Assembly (NCBI GenBank): GCA_043778625.1
Contig: JAYWFU010000042.1
Coordinates: 1 to 8,020 of the forward strand
Direction: 5' to 3'
Source of the DNA: JACMRI01 sp043778625
Lineage (GTDB): Bacteria; Bacteroidota; Bacteroidia; UBA4408
Length of the DNA: 8,020 nt
In this document: positions 1 to 7,489 of the stretch, one piece after another
How the letters are laid out: each line of letters starts with the position of its first letter
How positions within the stretch are numbered: position 1 is the stretch's first letter
Notes under the pieces: model-generated
What the model saw: the letters and a program-made list of their open reading frames with translations, nothing else
Told to the model about the DNA's origin: nothing
The model's database searches: none
Translations under genes and position numbers: made by a program

Positions 1-202
1 CGTTAAGTTGTATCATGGTATAGTTAATATTTAGTATAATCAAATGTAAAAATAAATACGCATACTAAATGTTCAATTCAACTAATAAATTCAACTTACT
101 AAACTCAAAGCATACATTGTTTAATATTCAAGTAATTTAATCCTATTAATATCGTTCGAGTCTACTTTTAGTGTATCGTGGTATTTTACGGCTTGCCCTA
201 AA

Positions 203-242
203 ACAGTTGGAGAACGTAGTATTTACTACGCTCTCCAACTGT
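203..242 (-). terminator. Long hairpin, probable terminator of the peptide transporter gene
   Basis: Two 18-base arms (203-220 and 225-242) face each other across a 4-base loop. Seventeen positions pair by Watson-Crick rules. The remaining one is A opposite C if the plus strand is transcribed, but becomes a G-U wobble if the minus strand is transcribed, so the fully paired RNA is the leftward one. On that strand the stem is followed by a short run of four T, then AGGG. It lies 37 bases past the TAG stop of the transporter gene. The weak T-run and the unusually long stem leave open a factor-assisted terminator, an mRNA 3'-end stabiliser, or a dispersed palindromic repeat. Confidence 0.55.
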
Positions 243-279
243 ATAAATAGTAATTATACTATTAAAAATATTTTTTCAA

Positions 280-2292
280 CTATTCAATACCATTCATCAT
301 GGTTACTAACTTGCGCGACAAGAAAAATAATATTATGGACGCAACGCCAGCCATTACCACAAATAACATAAAGAAAGAATATAAATCGTTGATTGCAAAG
401 CCAATAATTTTTTTCTCCTTATTTAGGGATGTTTTAAAAATTTCTCGAGTAATTGTATTTTTAATATTTATATCTTTTACTTCTTCAAAAGAAATTGCAT
501 CAATACTAACATATTTAACTTTATTAATTTCTGTGGTCTTATCAATTTCTTTACATAGAATAACATTATTGTCAGTTTGTTGTTTTTCAAGTGTTACTAC
601 TTGTATCATTGTTTCTGGATAGTATGCACTTAGCACTCCCGCAAATTTATTAGCTGCAGCTGTACTTAAGAACCACACACCCATGAGTAATGCTGCAAAT
701 TTAGCAGGCGCTAATTTGTTTACCATTGACAAACCAATTGGCGATAAGCACAACTCGCCAAAGGTATGTATGGTATATAAAGTAACTAACCAAAACATAC
801 TTACTTTAAGTCCTGGAGCTAAATCTTTAACACCAACAGCAATAACGAAGTAGCCTACGGCTAATAAAAATAATCCTATTGCTTGCTTGTAAGGTGATGC
901 TGGTTCACGATTAACTTTACCTAGACTTGTCCATAATATGCTAAACAATGGTGCGCATATTACAATCGCTACAGCATTTATTGATTGAAAATAACTTGAC
1001 GGAACTTCTTTTAAGACTATTCCTTCTGACGGAATTTTAAAAATTGCATAAATAAAATAAGCAATCGCACTTCCTAAAAGAATCAAAATTAATTCTTTTA
1101 ATCCTTTTTGTTCATTGTTCAATTTAGTGAAAACTTTATATGCTAAAAACGAAAGACCTCCTGCAAGTGCAATACAAAAAAACAATAATATTGACTTTGG
1201 TAAGACAAGCCCTAAACTTCTGTCAGTTTGTTCTTGAGCAAAGAATGTTAATGAAGCTCCTGCTTGTTCAAACGCTGCCCAAAAGAAAATTACAAAGAAT
1301 GCAACCACATAAATAACCCAGATACGTTGTTTTTCTATTTTGGTTAGTGTACCATCGCTAATAATTAAACCTGGAGCGGCTATTGATGCCGAAAATATTA
1401 ACCCTCCAATCCAAGCATTAATGTTACTAAAATATATTTTGAAAAATGCTACCGGGCTTGTAGATAAGAGCTTAAATAAATTACCAAGAGTATCTTTATC
1501 TAATAATAATCTAAAACAAAGTAATAGTATAATAGCAACGGATGACCAAATTCCGATTTGCTTTGGTGTGAAAACTGATTTCAACTCGTTAACCGTATCT
1601 ACATCAACTGTTTCTTTTATTTTAGTTGGAGCAGTTCCTATTGGTGTTCCATCAGGACGAACAATATAAAAATCTTTTAAATAAACGAACAATGCAACGC
1701 TAAGTAACATACCAATACCTGCAGCCAAAAAGCCCCACTTGAAAGCACTTGTTATTATAGTACCAGTAGCGTCTGTTTGTTCTCCCAATGCTCCACATAC
1801 TAATGGTGCAATAAAAGCACCTAAGTTTATCCCCATATAAAATATGGTAAAGGCAGCATCACGACGTTTGTCTCCATCAGCATACAACGAACCTACCATA
1901 GTAGAAATATTTGGTTTGAAAAATCCATTCCCAAATATTAAAAGTCCTAATCCTATGTACATTAACATACTGGCACTGCCAATATTTCCAAGCATACTAC
2001 CACTAGCAAACATGAAAAACTGTCCACATGCCATCATTAATCCCCCAATAATTATCGATTTTCGATTTCCCCAATAATTATCAGCCATATAACCTCCAAT
2101 AAGTGGAGTTAAATATACTAGACCTTGATAGCTACTATATATTTGATTGCTATCATCTTTTGAAAACAATAAAGCTTTACCCATGAATAAAATTAATAAA
2201 GCACGCATACCGTAGTAACTAAAGCGCTCCCACATTTCGGTTACAAATAATACATATAATCCTTTAGGGTGTCCTGTTTGTGTTGTACTCAT
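280..2292 (-). CDS. POT/PTR2-family proton-coupled peptide transporter (MFS)
   Basis: Inner-membrane proton symporter of the POT (PTR2) family, which imports di- and tripeptides. Seen in the sequence: the proton-coupling ExxERFxYYG motif at residues 19-28 in the first membrane helix; GYMADNYWG at 67-75 in the helix 2-3 region; FFKPNIS at 124-130; the PTR2 signature FYMGINLG at 151-158; an FEQ element at 341-343 in helix 7; and GELCLSPIGLS at 512-522 in helix 10. A hydrophilic linker at about 210-245 and two extra hydrophobic segments (about 246-264 and 291-312) match the 14-helix layout usual in bacterial POTs. Residues about 560-635 form an unusually long polar, Lys/Asn/Glu-rich stretch before the last helix (636-659), making the 670-residue protein longer than the roughly 500 residues typical of the family. 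The ATG start lacks a Shine-Dalgarno sequence; the stop is TAG. A 162-base gap separates it from the upstream deacetylase, so it may have its own promoter. Exact substrate is not readable from sequence. Confidence 0.96.
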   Translation of the reverse strand: MSTTQTGHPKGLYVLFVTEMWERFSYYGMRALLILFMGKALLFSKDDSNQIYSSYQGLVYLTPLIGGYMADNYWGNRKSIIIGGLMMACGQFFMFASGSMLGNIGSASMLMYIGLGLLIFGNGFFKPNISTMVGSLYADGDKRRDAAFTIFYMGINLGAFIAPLVCGALGEQTDATGTIITSAFKWGFLAAGIGMLLSVALFVYLKDFYIVRPDGTPIGTAPTKIKETVDVDTVNELKSVFTPKQIGIWSSVAIILLLCFRLLLDKDTLGNLFKLLSTSPVAFFKIYFSNINAWIGGLIFSASIAAPGLIISDGTLTKIEKQRIWVIYVVAFFVIFFWAAFEQAGASLTFFAQEQTDRSLGLVLPKSILLFFCIALAGGLSFLAYKVFTKLNNEQKGLKELILILLGSAIAYFIYAIFKIPSEGIVLKEVPSSYFQSINAVAIVICAPLFSILWTSLGKVNREPASPYKQAIGLFLLAVGYFVIAVGVKDLAPGLKVSMFWLVTLYTIHTFGELCLSPIGLSMVNKLAPAKFAALLMGVWFLSTAAANKFAGVLSAYYPETMIQVVTLEKQQTDNNVILCKEIDKTTEINKVKYVSIDAISFEEVKDINIKNTITREIFKTSLNKEKKIIGFAINDLYSFFMLFVVMAGVASIILFFLSRKLVTMMNGIE

Positions 2293-2454
2293 TGAGTTAA
2301 GTAGTTAATTAGATGAATATTTAATTTAAAATTTTTTACTAATGTAGAATTAAAATTTTTATTACCACTATTTTTTTGCCCTATCTTGGAAAGAATGTAT
2401 CCTTTGATAAGTAATAATAGGTTTGCGAATAATTAAATTAGTAATAGTTGAGTT
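2293..2454. other. AT-rich intergenic leader upstream of the peptide transporter
   Basis: This 162-base gap is the largest break inside the minus-strand gene series. It contains two copies of a TTAAAATTTTT element (2326-2336 and 2350-2360), each with a self-complementary AAAATTTT core, 24 bases apart and close upstream of the transporter start. I found neither a clear hairpin terminator after the deacetylase stop nor a match to the Bacteroidota promoter pattern (TTG, spacer, TAnnTTTG) on the minus strand. Whether the transporter has its own promoter here or is read through from upstream cannot be decided by eye. Confidence 0.4.
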
Positions 2455-3231
2455 TTACTTTGCTTTTGATTGCACATGATTAATTATGGTATTAAAATTT
2501 CCTAGCGTAGCTAAATATAGGATTAAAGCCTCTAATCTAGTAAGTAACGCTTCGCCACACGGATTTTTGGTATAGCTAGGCAATTGATAACTACTAATAT
2601 TAGCAAATTCGTGAGGGTGAAAATAAATATTGAGCACTCCATCTTTGCGCAATGTGTGTTTACATAACCAGTTGTAAACTCGTGGCGCAATGTTTTTAAA
2701 ACTCAACCAAAACAACGGTACACGCACTACGGGGCTTACTGATGCAGGCACTACGATAAGTCCTTCGGGGGTGGTGTGTATGTAACGTGGCGCTTTAAAA
2801 TTATTGTAACGCCCTGGTAAATACGTAGGATTAAGGCTGGAGTTGTAGGTATAGCCTGCATTTAGCACATCGGTATTGCTTACAGGCGCCATACGTGCCA
2901 TACGGTAGCCAAGTACTTTTTGTTGAGTTATTTCCTCAAGAATAATACGCGATTGTAATAAATCTTGCACTTTAAAAGACGAATGATATAAGCCGTGCGA
3001 AGCTATTTCATGGCTTTGTGCTATGCGTTGCACAATGGCTTTGTTGTGTTGTGCGTAGTTAGCGGTAATAAAAAATGTAGCCTTTATAGAGTATTTATCC
3101 AATAGCGCTAACAGCGGTAGCACACCCTCGTTGGCTTTCGCCATTTGTTCCTCTTCGGGTATGTATTGGCCGTATTCAAGGGGCATATCAAATTCTTCGA
3201 GATCAAAGCTAAGACATATTGTTGGTTGCAT
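2455..3231 (-). CDS. Polysaccharide deacetylase family protein (NodB fold, carbohydrate esterase 4-like)
   Basis: Metal-dependent N- or O-deacetylase of the NodB-homology family, which removes acetyl groups from amino sugars in polysaccharides or glycan precursors. Visible motifs in order: SFDLEE at residues 8-13 (D10 as the presumed catalytic base, with E12 rather than a second Asp next to it); KATFF at 50-54 (core strand); SHGLYH at 78-83, giving the HxxxH metal ligands H79 and H83; GYR at 108-110 (R110, though the usual Pro that follows is absent); and FHPHE at 204-208 carrying the late His motif. The 258-residue length is that of a bare catalytic domain. No signal peptide or membrane anchor is seen, so it is probably cytoplasmic. 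The SF-D-x-E start and HPxE end resemble deacetylases found in exopolysaccharide clusters, which fits the sugar transferase two genes upstream. It starts 14 bases after the epimerase stop and is the last gene of the packed run. The substrate is not known. Confidence 0.92.
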   Translation of the reverse strand: MQPTICLSFDLEEFDMPLEYGQYIPEEEQMAKANEGVLPLLALLDKYSIKATFFITANYAQHNKAIVQRIAQSHEIASHGLYHSSFKVQDLLQSRIILEEITQQKVLGYRMARMAPVSNTDVLNAGYTYNSSLNPTYLPGRYNNFKAPRYIHTTPEGLIVVPASVSPVVRVPLFWLSFKNIAPRVYNWLCKHTLRKDGVLNIYFHPHEFANISSYQLPSYTKNPCGEALLTRLEALILYLATLGNFNTIINHVQSKAK

Positions 3232-3245
3232 AGTATGTATAAATA

Positions 3246-4262
3246 TTAGGCAAGATTTACTCCAATACCAATGGTAGCATCAATAGCAATTTTACCATTT
3301 ATTAATGTAGGGGTAGCAAACGGGTTATTGTTTATTAGCCACGGGCCGTCCAAATCGGCATAATCGCACAGTGGCGCTAATTGTCCAGCTGCAAGTATAG
3401 CGCATGAACTTTCGTTCATGCTGCCTAATAGCACGGTAAGGTTTAATGCACGGGCTTGTTGTATTATTTGCACTGCGGGGTATATGCCGCCACATTTCAT
3501 TAATTTAATGTTTACACCATCGTAATTATTGGCAATACGTTCTAAATCTGAGAGTTGCTGAAATGCTTCATCGGCAATTATCGGTACTATATTTTGTTGT
3601 GTTAATTGGTACGCCATAGCATCGTTGTGCTTATCAAAGGGCTGCTCTACCAAGTAGCAACCGTTGGCTTTGAGCCAATGGGTAAGGGTAACGGCTTCGT
3701 CAATGCTTGTCCAACCTTGGTTAGCATCTACCATAAATGGTTTATTTGTACAGGCTTTAAGCGTGGTTAGTAGTTCAATATCGTTGGCACTACCTACTTT
3801 TATTTTAAGCACATTAAATTCGGTGGCTTCGCTAACTTTTTGTGCAATAGTAGTAGGTGCATCAATACCTATAGTAAAAGTAGTAACTGGCATTGTAGTG
3901 GTGCTTATGCCATAATACTGTGCTACTGATGTGTTGTTGAGTTTGCACTGTAAATCGTGCCAAGCTATATCAATAGCGCATACGGCAGGCATTAGCACGT
4001 TGGGTTGTTGGGTTAAATAGTGGTGTACTTCTTCAATAGTTGCGGTAACAATAGTTTCAAAATTAATAGTGTGTAACCACTTAATAACTTCAAGTTGAGT
4101 TATGCCTAAGTAGGGTGGGAGCGAGGCCTCGCCATACCCAATACACCCTTTGTAATGTAACTCTAACAGCACAATTGGCGTGCTTGTACGTGTGTGACCC
4201 GATACGCCAAAGGGATGTTTGAGTTGTATATCAAACGGAATTATTTTTACTTGTACAGCCAT
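3246..4262 (-). CDS. Dipeptide epimerase (L-Ala-D/L-Glu epimerase type), enolase superfamily
   Basis: Cytoplasmic Mg-dependent epimerase that inverts the alpha carbon of the C-terminal residue of a dipeptide. The best-known members convert L-Ala-D-Glu from murein to L-Ala-L-Glu. The N-terminal capping domain (about 1-120) is followed by the barrel domain. Visible catalytic residues are: the KIK motif at 153-155 at the end of the second barrel strand; metal ligands D179 (in VDANQGW), E206 (in VEQPFD) and D231 (in ADEAF); the opposing lysine K253 in NIKLMKCGG; E284 in SMNESS; and the DLDG motif at 303-306, whose DxD in this family binds the dipeptide amino group. The DxD separates it from muconate cycloisomerase and o-succinylbenzoate synthase relatives. 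Length (338 residues) is normal. The ATG start lies 5 bases after the sugar transferase stop, indicating co-transcription. Exact dipeptide preference is uncertain, since related enzymes act on other dipeptides. Confidence 0.95.
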   Translation of the reverse strand: MAVQVKIIPFDIQLKHPFGVSGHTRTSTPIVLLELHYKGCIGYGEASLPPYLGITQLEVIKWLHTINFETIVTATIEEVHHYLTQQPNVLMPAVCAIDIAWHDLQCKLNNTSVAQYYGISTTTMPVTTFTIGIDAPTTIAQKVSEATEFNVLKIKVGSANDIELLTTLKACTNKPFMVDANQGWTSIDEAVTLTHWLKANGCYLVEQPFDKHNDAMAYQLTQQNIVPIIADEAFQQLSDLERIANNYDGVNIKLMKCGGIYPAVQIIQQARALNLTVLLGSMNESSCAILAAGQLAPLCDYADLDGPWLINNNPFATPTLINGKIAIDATIGIGVNLA

Positions 4263-4267
4263 ACTAT

Positions 4268-5308
4268 TTAGCTCGACCGTTTTTTACGGATTAAAATATT
4301 TACGGCTATTTTGTACAAATAGCGTATGTCGCAGATGAAGCTATTTTTTTTGTAGGCCATAATATAATTGGTTTCCGATTGCATAATTTCCTCAAGTGTC
4401 TTGGGCATATCCGCATAAAATGGGGGTAATAATCCAGGTTTAACTTGCGTGCGTAATTGTTGTAATTCTGAAGTGTAAAGGCTTAAAAAATGCGTACTAA
4501 GTGGACGTACACCTACTAATTTAATTTCGAGTTTTAATATATTAACGAGCATAGGTAGTTCATCAATCCAAAATTTACGGAAAAATGTGCCGTAGCTTGT
4601 TATTCTAAAATCATTTTTAAACTTACCCCCCTCAGCCAAATCGTTTTGCTTGTATAGATATTCCTGCACATATTCGGCATAGGGGTGCATGGTGCGTAGT
4701 TTATATACTTTTATTATTTTGTTGTTTTTGCCCACACGTTTCATTATAAATAATGGACCGTACAGTATTTCTTTCACACTTTTAACTTCCTTAATCTTAC
4801 GGGCTACAAAGTATAAATTATTGTTAATGGCTTTAGTATTAATAACTTCGAAACCGCAGTAGTATAGCCTACCAATGGCTTCGCAGCTACTTATGCATTT
4901 GTTTTCGCCTTTGGTTACCCAGTAATGAACGCGATTGAGTAAGGGCATACGTGGAAAAACACGACGAAATACAAAATCGAAAAATGCAAAAAACGGGGCT
5001 GTAAATTTATTATACTCTTCTTTGATACGCTGTGCGTTGTTTTCATTAGTTTCTACCTTGCCCACATATAACCCATTCATTTTTAATTTACTAGCAATAG
5101 TTAATTGAAAATTATTTAAGTTATGTATATCGTTTAGTTTCTTAATATTGATAATTGCATCGTAATTACTACCAGCTAATGTATCAATGTTAAATACATC
5201 GCCTGTTTTTAAAAACTGTGTTTTTTGTAATCCATCGGTGGCTTGCTCAATAAACAATGCGGGAGCAAAACCATTATACCTTTTAAGAGTCTCAATATTA
5301 TTTTCCAT
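4268..5308 (-). CDS. Sugar transferase (monotopic phosphoglycosyltransferase) with atypical Rossmann-like N-terminal domain
   Basis: Probably transfers a phospho-sugar from a nucleotide sugar to undecaprenyl phosphate, the first step of a surface glycan. Numbering is from the ATG at 5308. The C-terminal half carries the family's motifs: YGPLFIMKRVGK (183-194), VYKLRTM (201-207), HPYAEYVQEY (208-217), DFRITSYG (233-240), the IDELP motif with the expected catalytic pair D249/E250, LVGVRP (264-269, usually GPRP), and KPGLLPPFY (290-298, usually KPGITG). The membrane-entering helical hairpin that normally precedes the GPxxF motif is missing. Residues 1-175 instead resemble the end of a methyltransferase-like Rossmann domain (YDAIINI at 49-55, CGFEVI at 151-156) without a glycine-rich SAM loop. 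A hydrophobic, basic stretch at 109-122 (FAFFDFVFRRVFP region) might be the membrane contact. An in-frame GTG at 5323 is possible, but GGAGG eight bases before the ATG favours 5308. As I remember it, this variant with HPYAEYVQEY-like and KPGLLPPFY-like motifs is typical of Bacteroidota. Confidence 0.91.
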   Translation of the reverse strand: MENNIETLKRYNGFAPALFIEQATDGLQKTQFLKTGDVFNIDTLAGSNYDAIINIKKLNDIHNLNNFQLTIASKLKMNGLYVGKVETNENNAQRIKEEYNKFTAPFFAFFDFVFRRVFPRMPLLNRVHYWVTKGENKCISSCEAIGRLYYCGFEVINTKAINNNLYFVARKIKEVKSVKEILYGPLFIMKRVGKNNKIIKVYKLRTMHPYAEYVQEYLYKQNDLAEGGKFKNDFRITSYGTFFRKFWIDELPMLVNILKLEIKLVGVRPLSTHFLSLYTSELQQLRTQVKPGLLPPFYADMPKTLEEIMQSETNYIMAYKKNSFICDIRYLYKIAVNILIRKKRSS

Positions 5309-5316
5309 TACAACAT

Positions 5317-5321
5317 CCTCC
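5317..5321 (-). promoter_or_regulatory. Shine-Dalgarno-like GGAGG deciding the sugar transferase start
   Basis: On the minus strand GGAGG lies eight bases before the ATG at 5308 and overlaps the alternative GTG start at 5323. The other starts in this window lack such a motif at this spacing, as expected for Bacteroidota, so it may be chance. It does support initiation at the ATG, giving a 346-residue product. Confidence 0.4.
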
Positions 5322-5325
5322 ACTT

Positions 5326-7452
5326 TTAAAAGCGTAAGCGCAATTGCAATGTTAAGTCGGTTTTGCTATTGCCTTGTATCTCGCCCAAGCCTGAACTTAC
5401 TACATTGCGGTCGTTATAAATTGTTGCTGCGGCTCTAAACCATACGTCAATATTACGGTTAACGGCATAGCGCAAAGTTGCATACGTACGCACTCCTCTA
5501 CCATATAATGCTGGTATTGAATAGGCGTAAAGCACATTACTTTCAAACGAATACATACGCGTGTAATAACTTGGGGCATCAAAAATAACGTAGCGCATAC
5601 TTGCCGTAAATGGGCTGCTTAATTGCTTGTAAGTAATGTCGTGAAAGGCTAAATACCCAATTTCGTTTTTTTCGTTAGCGCCTAATTTATAAGTTACGGC
5701 CTCAACACGGTTTTTCATTTTTAGGCTTGGAGTTACGTTATACGAAATCTCATAACGATAATTTACTTGATTTACATTAGTTACAATATCAATATCATCA
5801 TTGGCAATGCTCGAATTTTTTTCGTAGCCACGGTTACGATAACGTAGGTACATACTAGTTTTTTTGTTTGGAACAAATGCCACCTGCGAAAAGAAATCGT
5901 AGCCATTACTCGGTGCTGTTATTTGGTAGCGCAACCAAGGATATTCAATTCTATCAAAATAAATAGATAGGCTCACTGTGTTAATGGGTTTAATATTTAA
6001 TCCAAAATATAACCCTTTTTCGTTACCTACCTTCGTATTTTCTCTAAACGCATTACTATACGGCGCTTGATAATTACGCCCATAATTACGGTAAATAATA
6101 CTTGCATTAACTCTAGGGTCAAGCGAAATTATTGCTCCGTTAATTGTTCCTAAGCCACCGTTGCCGCTGCGAGAGGTTTCGCCGAAGAGGTTAAAGTTTC
6201 TAAATATTTGGCTATACTCCACCCCTAAGGTTGCAAGGTTTTTGCCTTGGGCTTCAAACTGATTGTATATTTTGTTAGTTTTAACAAGCGCATTGCTGTA
6301 ATTAACAATTGCTGCTGTAACTCCAATTTTAGTAGTACGTTGTTGGTAGTTAATGTTACCGCCTACAATGTTTTCGCGTATGGCACCACGCCCAGCTAGC
6401 TCGTTAGGTGTACGATGGAACCCACTAATTTGTAAGGCTGATGCTTGTATATCCTCCACATTTTGTATGGTGGTGTCACTACTGTTGGTGCTGGCATCAA
6501 TTTTTTTGGTTGATACAAATGCGGTGGCTTGTACATTTTTAATCAATTCAATATTAATAACTGCACCTCGCATAAATATATTTTCATTTACACTAGTGTA
6601 GGGGCGTGCACCTAGATAATTGCGTTTTACGGCAAGTACATCGGCAGTTTTGCCAAAAGCTAAACCACTGCTAAAAGTTAAGCCTTGTCCAAACTGTGCT
6701 TGATAATCACCTATTACTAACGATTTTAATTTACCAATATTACGTAGGGCGATGTGTGCGGAGTAAAAATCGAATCCTTGTTTTTGTGCTCCTCTAAAAA
6801 ATTGTTCTCCAGCATCTTTTTCGCCTGTAATACCTATACTAAAATTGTTGCCATAGGTATAACGGTAGCGTGCGTATTGTTTAAATCTATCGCCTAAGTA
6901 GCGTGAGTTGGGGCTTGCCTGCAAAGCACTGTCGGTAATTGGAGTAAAGCCTTTAAGGTTGGGTACTGTGGTAAGTGTACGCAAAAACAACGTGTGATTA
7001 CCCTTAGTGAGTAGCTCTTTTAGCGTGGCGTGGTTATTATTCAAATTATTACTTACATATACATAAGGCAGTATTTTACGAATAGTTTGTAGGTCGTAGC
7101 CATCAATGGTTTGTAGTTCTTGTATTATTATTAATTTACCATTAGCGGCAATGTGTTTTAGTAAATTATTAATTTGAATATCACTTAATAGCCCAAAATC
7201 TTGTAACTCTTGATAGTTGGTGTTATTAAGGTTTATAGGGTGATTGATGTAGTGCTGTAAGTTATCTAATAGTGTATTAAAATCAATATTTTCATTTTCT
7301 GTTTGCTCCGTAATTTGTTCCATACGTTGCTCCACATCGGTGTTGTCACCGTCTTTATCAGTAGTTTTGGGTTTAGATGTTTGTGCATTACTACTATTGG
7401 CAAATAGCAATAGTGTAAGCAAAAAACTATATATGAGTATAATTGATTTCAT
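5326..7452 (-). CDS. Exported helix-hairpin-helix protein with C-terminal outer-membrane beta-barrel
   Basis: Probable outer-membrane protein of unknown function. Residues 1-23 form a signal peptide (MKS start, long hydrophobic core, likely cleavage after SNA). An acidic/Gln-rich linker follows (about 24-60). Residues about 69-133 hold two helix-hairpin-helix-like units of the ComEA/SLBB-neighbour type: INLNNTNYQELQDFGLLS (73-90), whose INLNxAxxxEL pattern is standard for this fold, and ELQTIDGYDLQTIRKILPY (112-130). The remaining 570 residues are rich in alternating aromatic and polar residues, suggesting beta strands, and the chain ends in LQLRLRF, a typical outer-membrane insertion signal with terminal Phe. 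Such motifs usually bind the DNA backbone, but here they would sit in the periplasm attached to a barrel; no DNA function is shown. It begins 37 bases after the preceding barrel gene and ends just before the sugar transferase, so the three are probably co-transcribed. The ATG at 7452 is chosen because it places the signal peptide at the N-terminus. Confidence 0.9.
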   Translation of the reverse strand: MKSIILIYSFLLTLLLFANSSNAQTSKPKTTDKDGDNTDVEQRMEQITEQTENENIDFNTLLDNLQHYINHPINLNNTNYQELQDFGLLSDIQINNLLKHIAANGKLIIIQELQTIDGYDLQTIRKILPYVYVSNNLNNNHATLKELLTKGNHTLFLRTLTTVPNLKGFTPITDSALQASPNSRYLGDRFKQYARYRYTYGNNFSIGITGEKDAGEQFFRGAQKQGFDFYSAHIALRNIGKLKSLVIGDYQAQFGQGLTFSSGLAFGKTADVLAVKRNYLGARPYTSVNENIFMRGAVINIELIKNVQATAFVSTKKIDASTNSSDTTIQNVEDIQASALQISGFHRTPNELAGRGAIRENIVGGNINYQQRTTKIGVTAAIVNYSNALVKTNKIYNQFEAQGKNLATLGVEYSQIFRNFNLFGETSRSGNGGLGTINGAIISLDPRVNASIIYRNYGRNYQAPYSNAFRENTKVGNEKGLYFGLNIKPINTVSLSIYFDRIEYPWLRYQITAPSNGYDFFSQVAFVPNKKTSMYLRYRNRGYEKNSSIANDDIDIVTNVNQVNYRYEISYNVTPSLKMKNRVEAVTYKLGANEKNEIGYLAFHDITYKQLSSPFTASMRYVIFDAPSYYTRMYSFESNVLYAYSIPALYGRGVRTYATLRYAVNRNIDVWFRAAATIYNDRNVVSSGLGEIQGNSKTDLTLQLRLRF

Positions 7453-7489
7453 GCGATGGAGGCGTTATTAATCATTAATTTATTTACCC

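Noticed and set aside
41..48. CAAATGTA, which on the minus strand reads TACATTTG and fits the Bacteroidota -7 pattern TAnnTTTG.
   Set aside because: The nearest upstream TTG is about 25 bases away, too far for the usual spacer, and such words are common in AT-rich DNA. The gene it would serve lies outside the window.
1..202. Possible RNA gene or small gene in the AT-rich left end.
   Set aside because: No cloverleaf, conserved RNA motif or credible small coding frame is visible. Short near-repeats such as AATTCAACT (75-83 and 89-97) are expected in such composition.
171..622. Two plus-strand open frames near the left end (171-371 and 299-622).
   Set aside because: Both lie largely antisense to the transporter's coding sequence or cross the hairpin at 203-242. 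They have no recognisable domain or start context, and the composition is explained by the opposite-strand gene.
1340..2077. Plus-strand open frames at 1340-1669 and 1844-2077.
   Set aside because: They are entirely antisense to the well-conserved transporter gene, with Pro/Ile/Ser-rich translations typical of reverse-frame shadows.
4784..5308. Reading the N-terminal part of the sugar transferase as an active SAM-dependent methyltransferase.
   Set aside because: Only the later part of a Rossmann-like pattern is visible. There is no glycine-rich SAM-binding motif, and the segment is fused in frame to the transferase core.
3664..6601. Further short open frames at 3664-3915, 5187-5438 and 6353-6601 (plus) and 5400-5582 (minus).
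   Set aside because: Each overlaps a confidently assigned gene in another frame and shows no domain or signal of its own.
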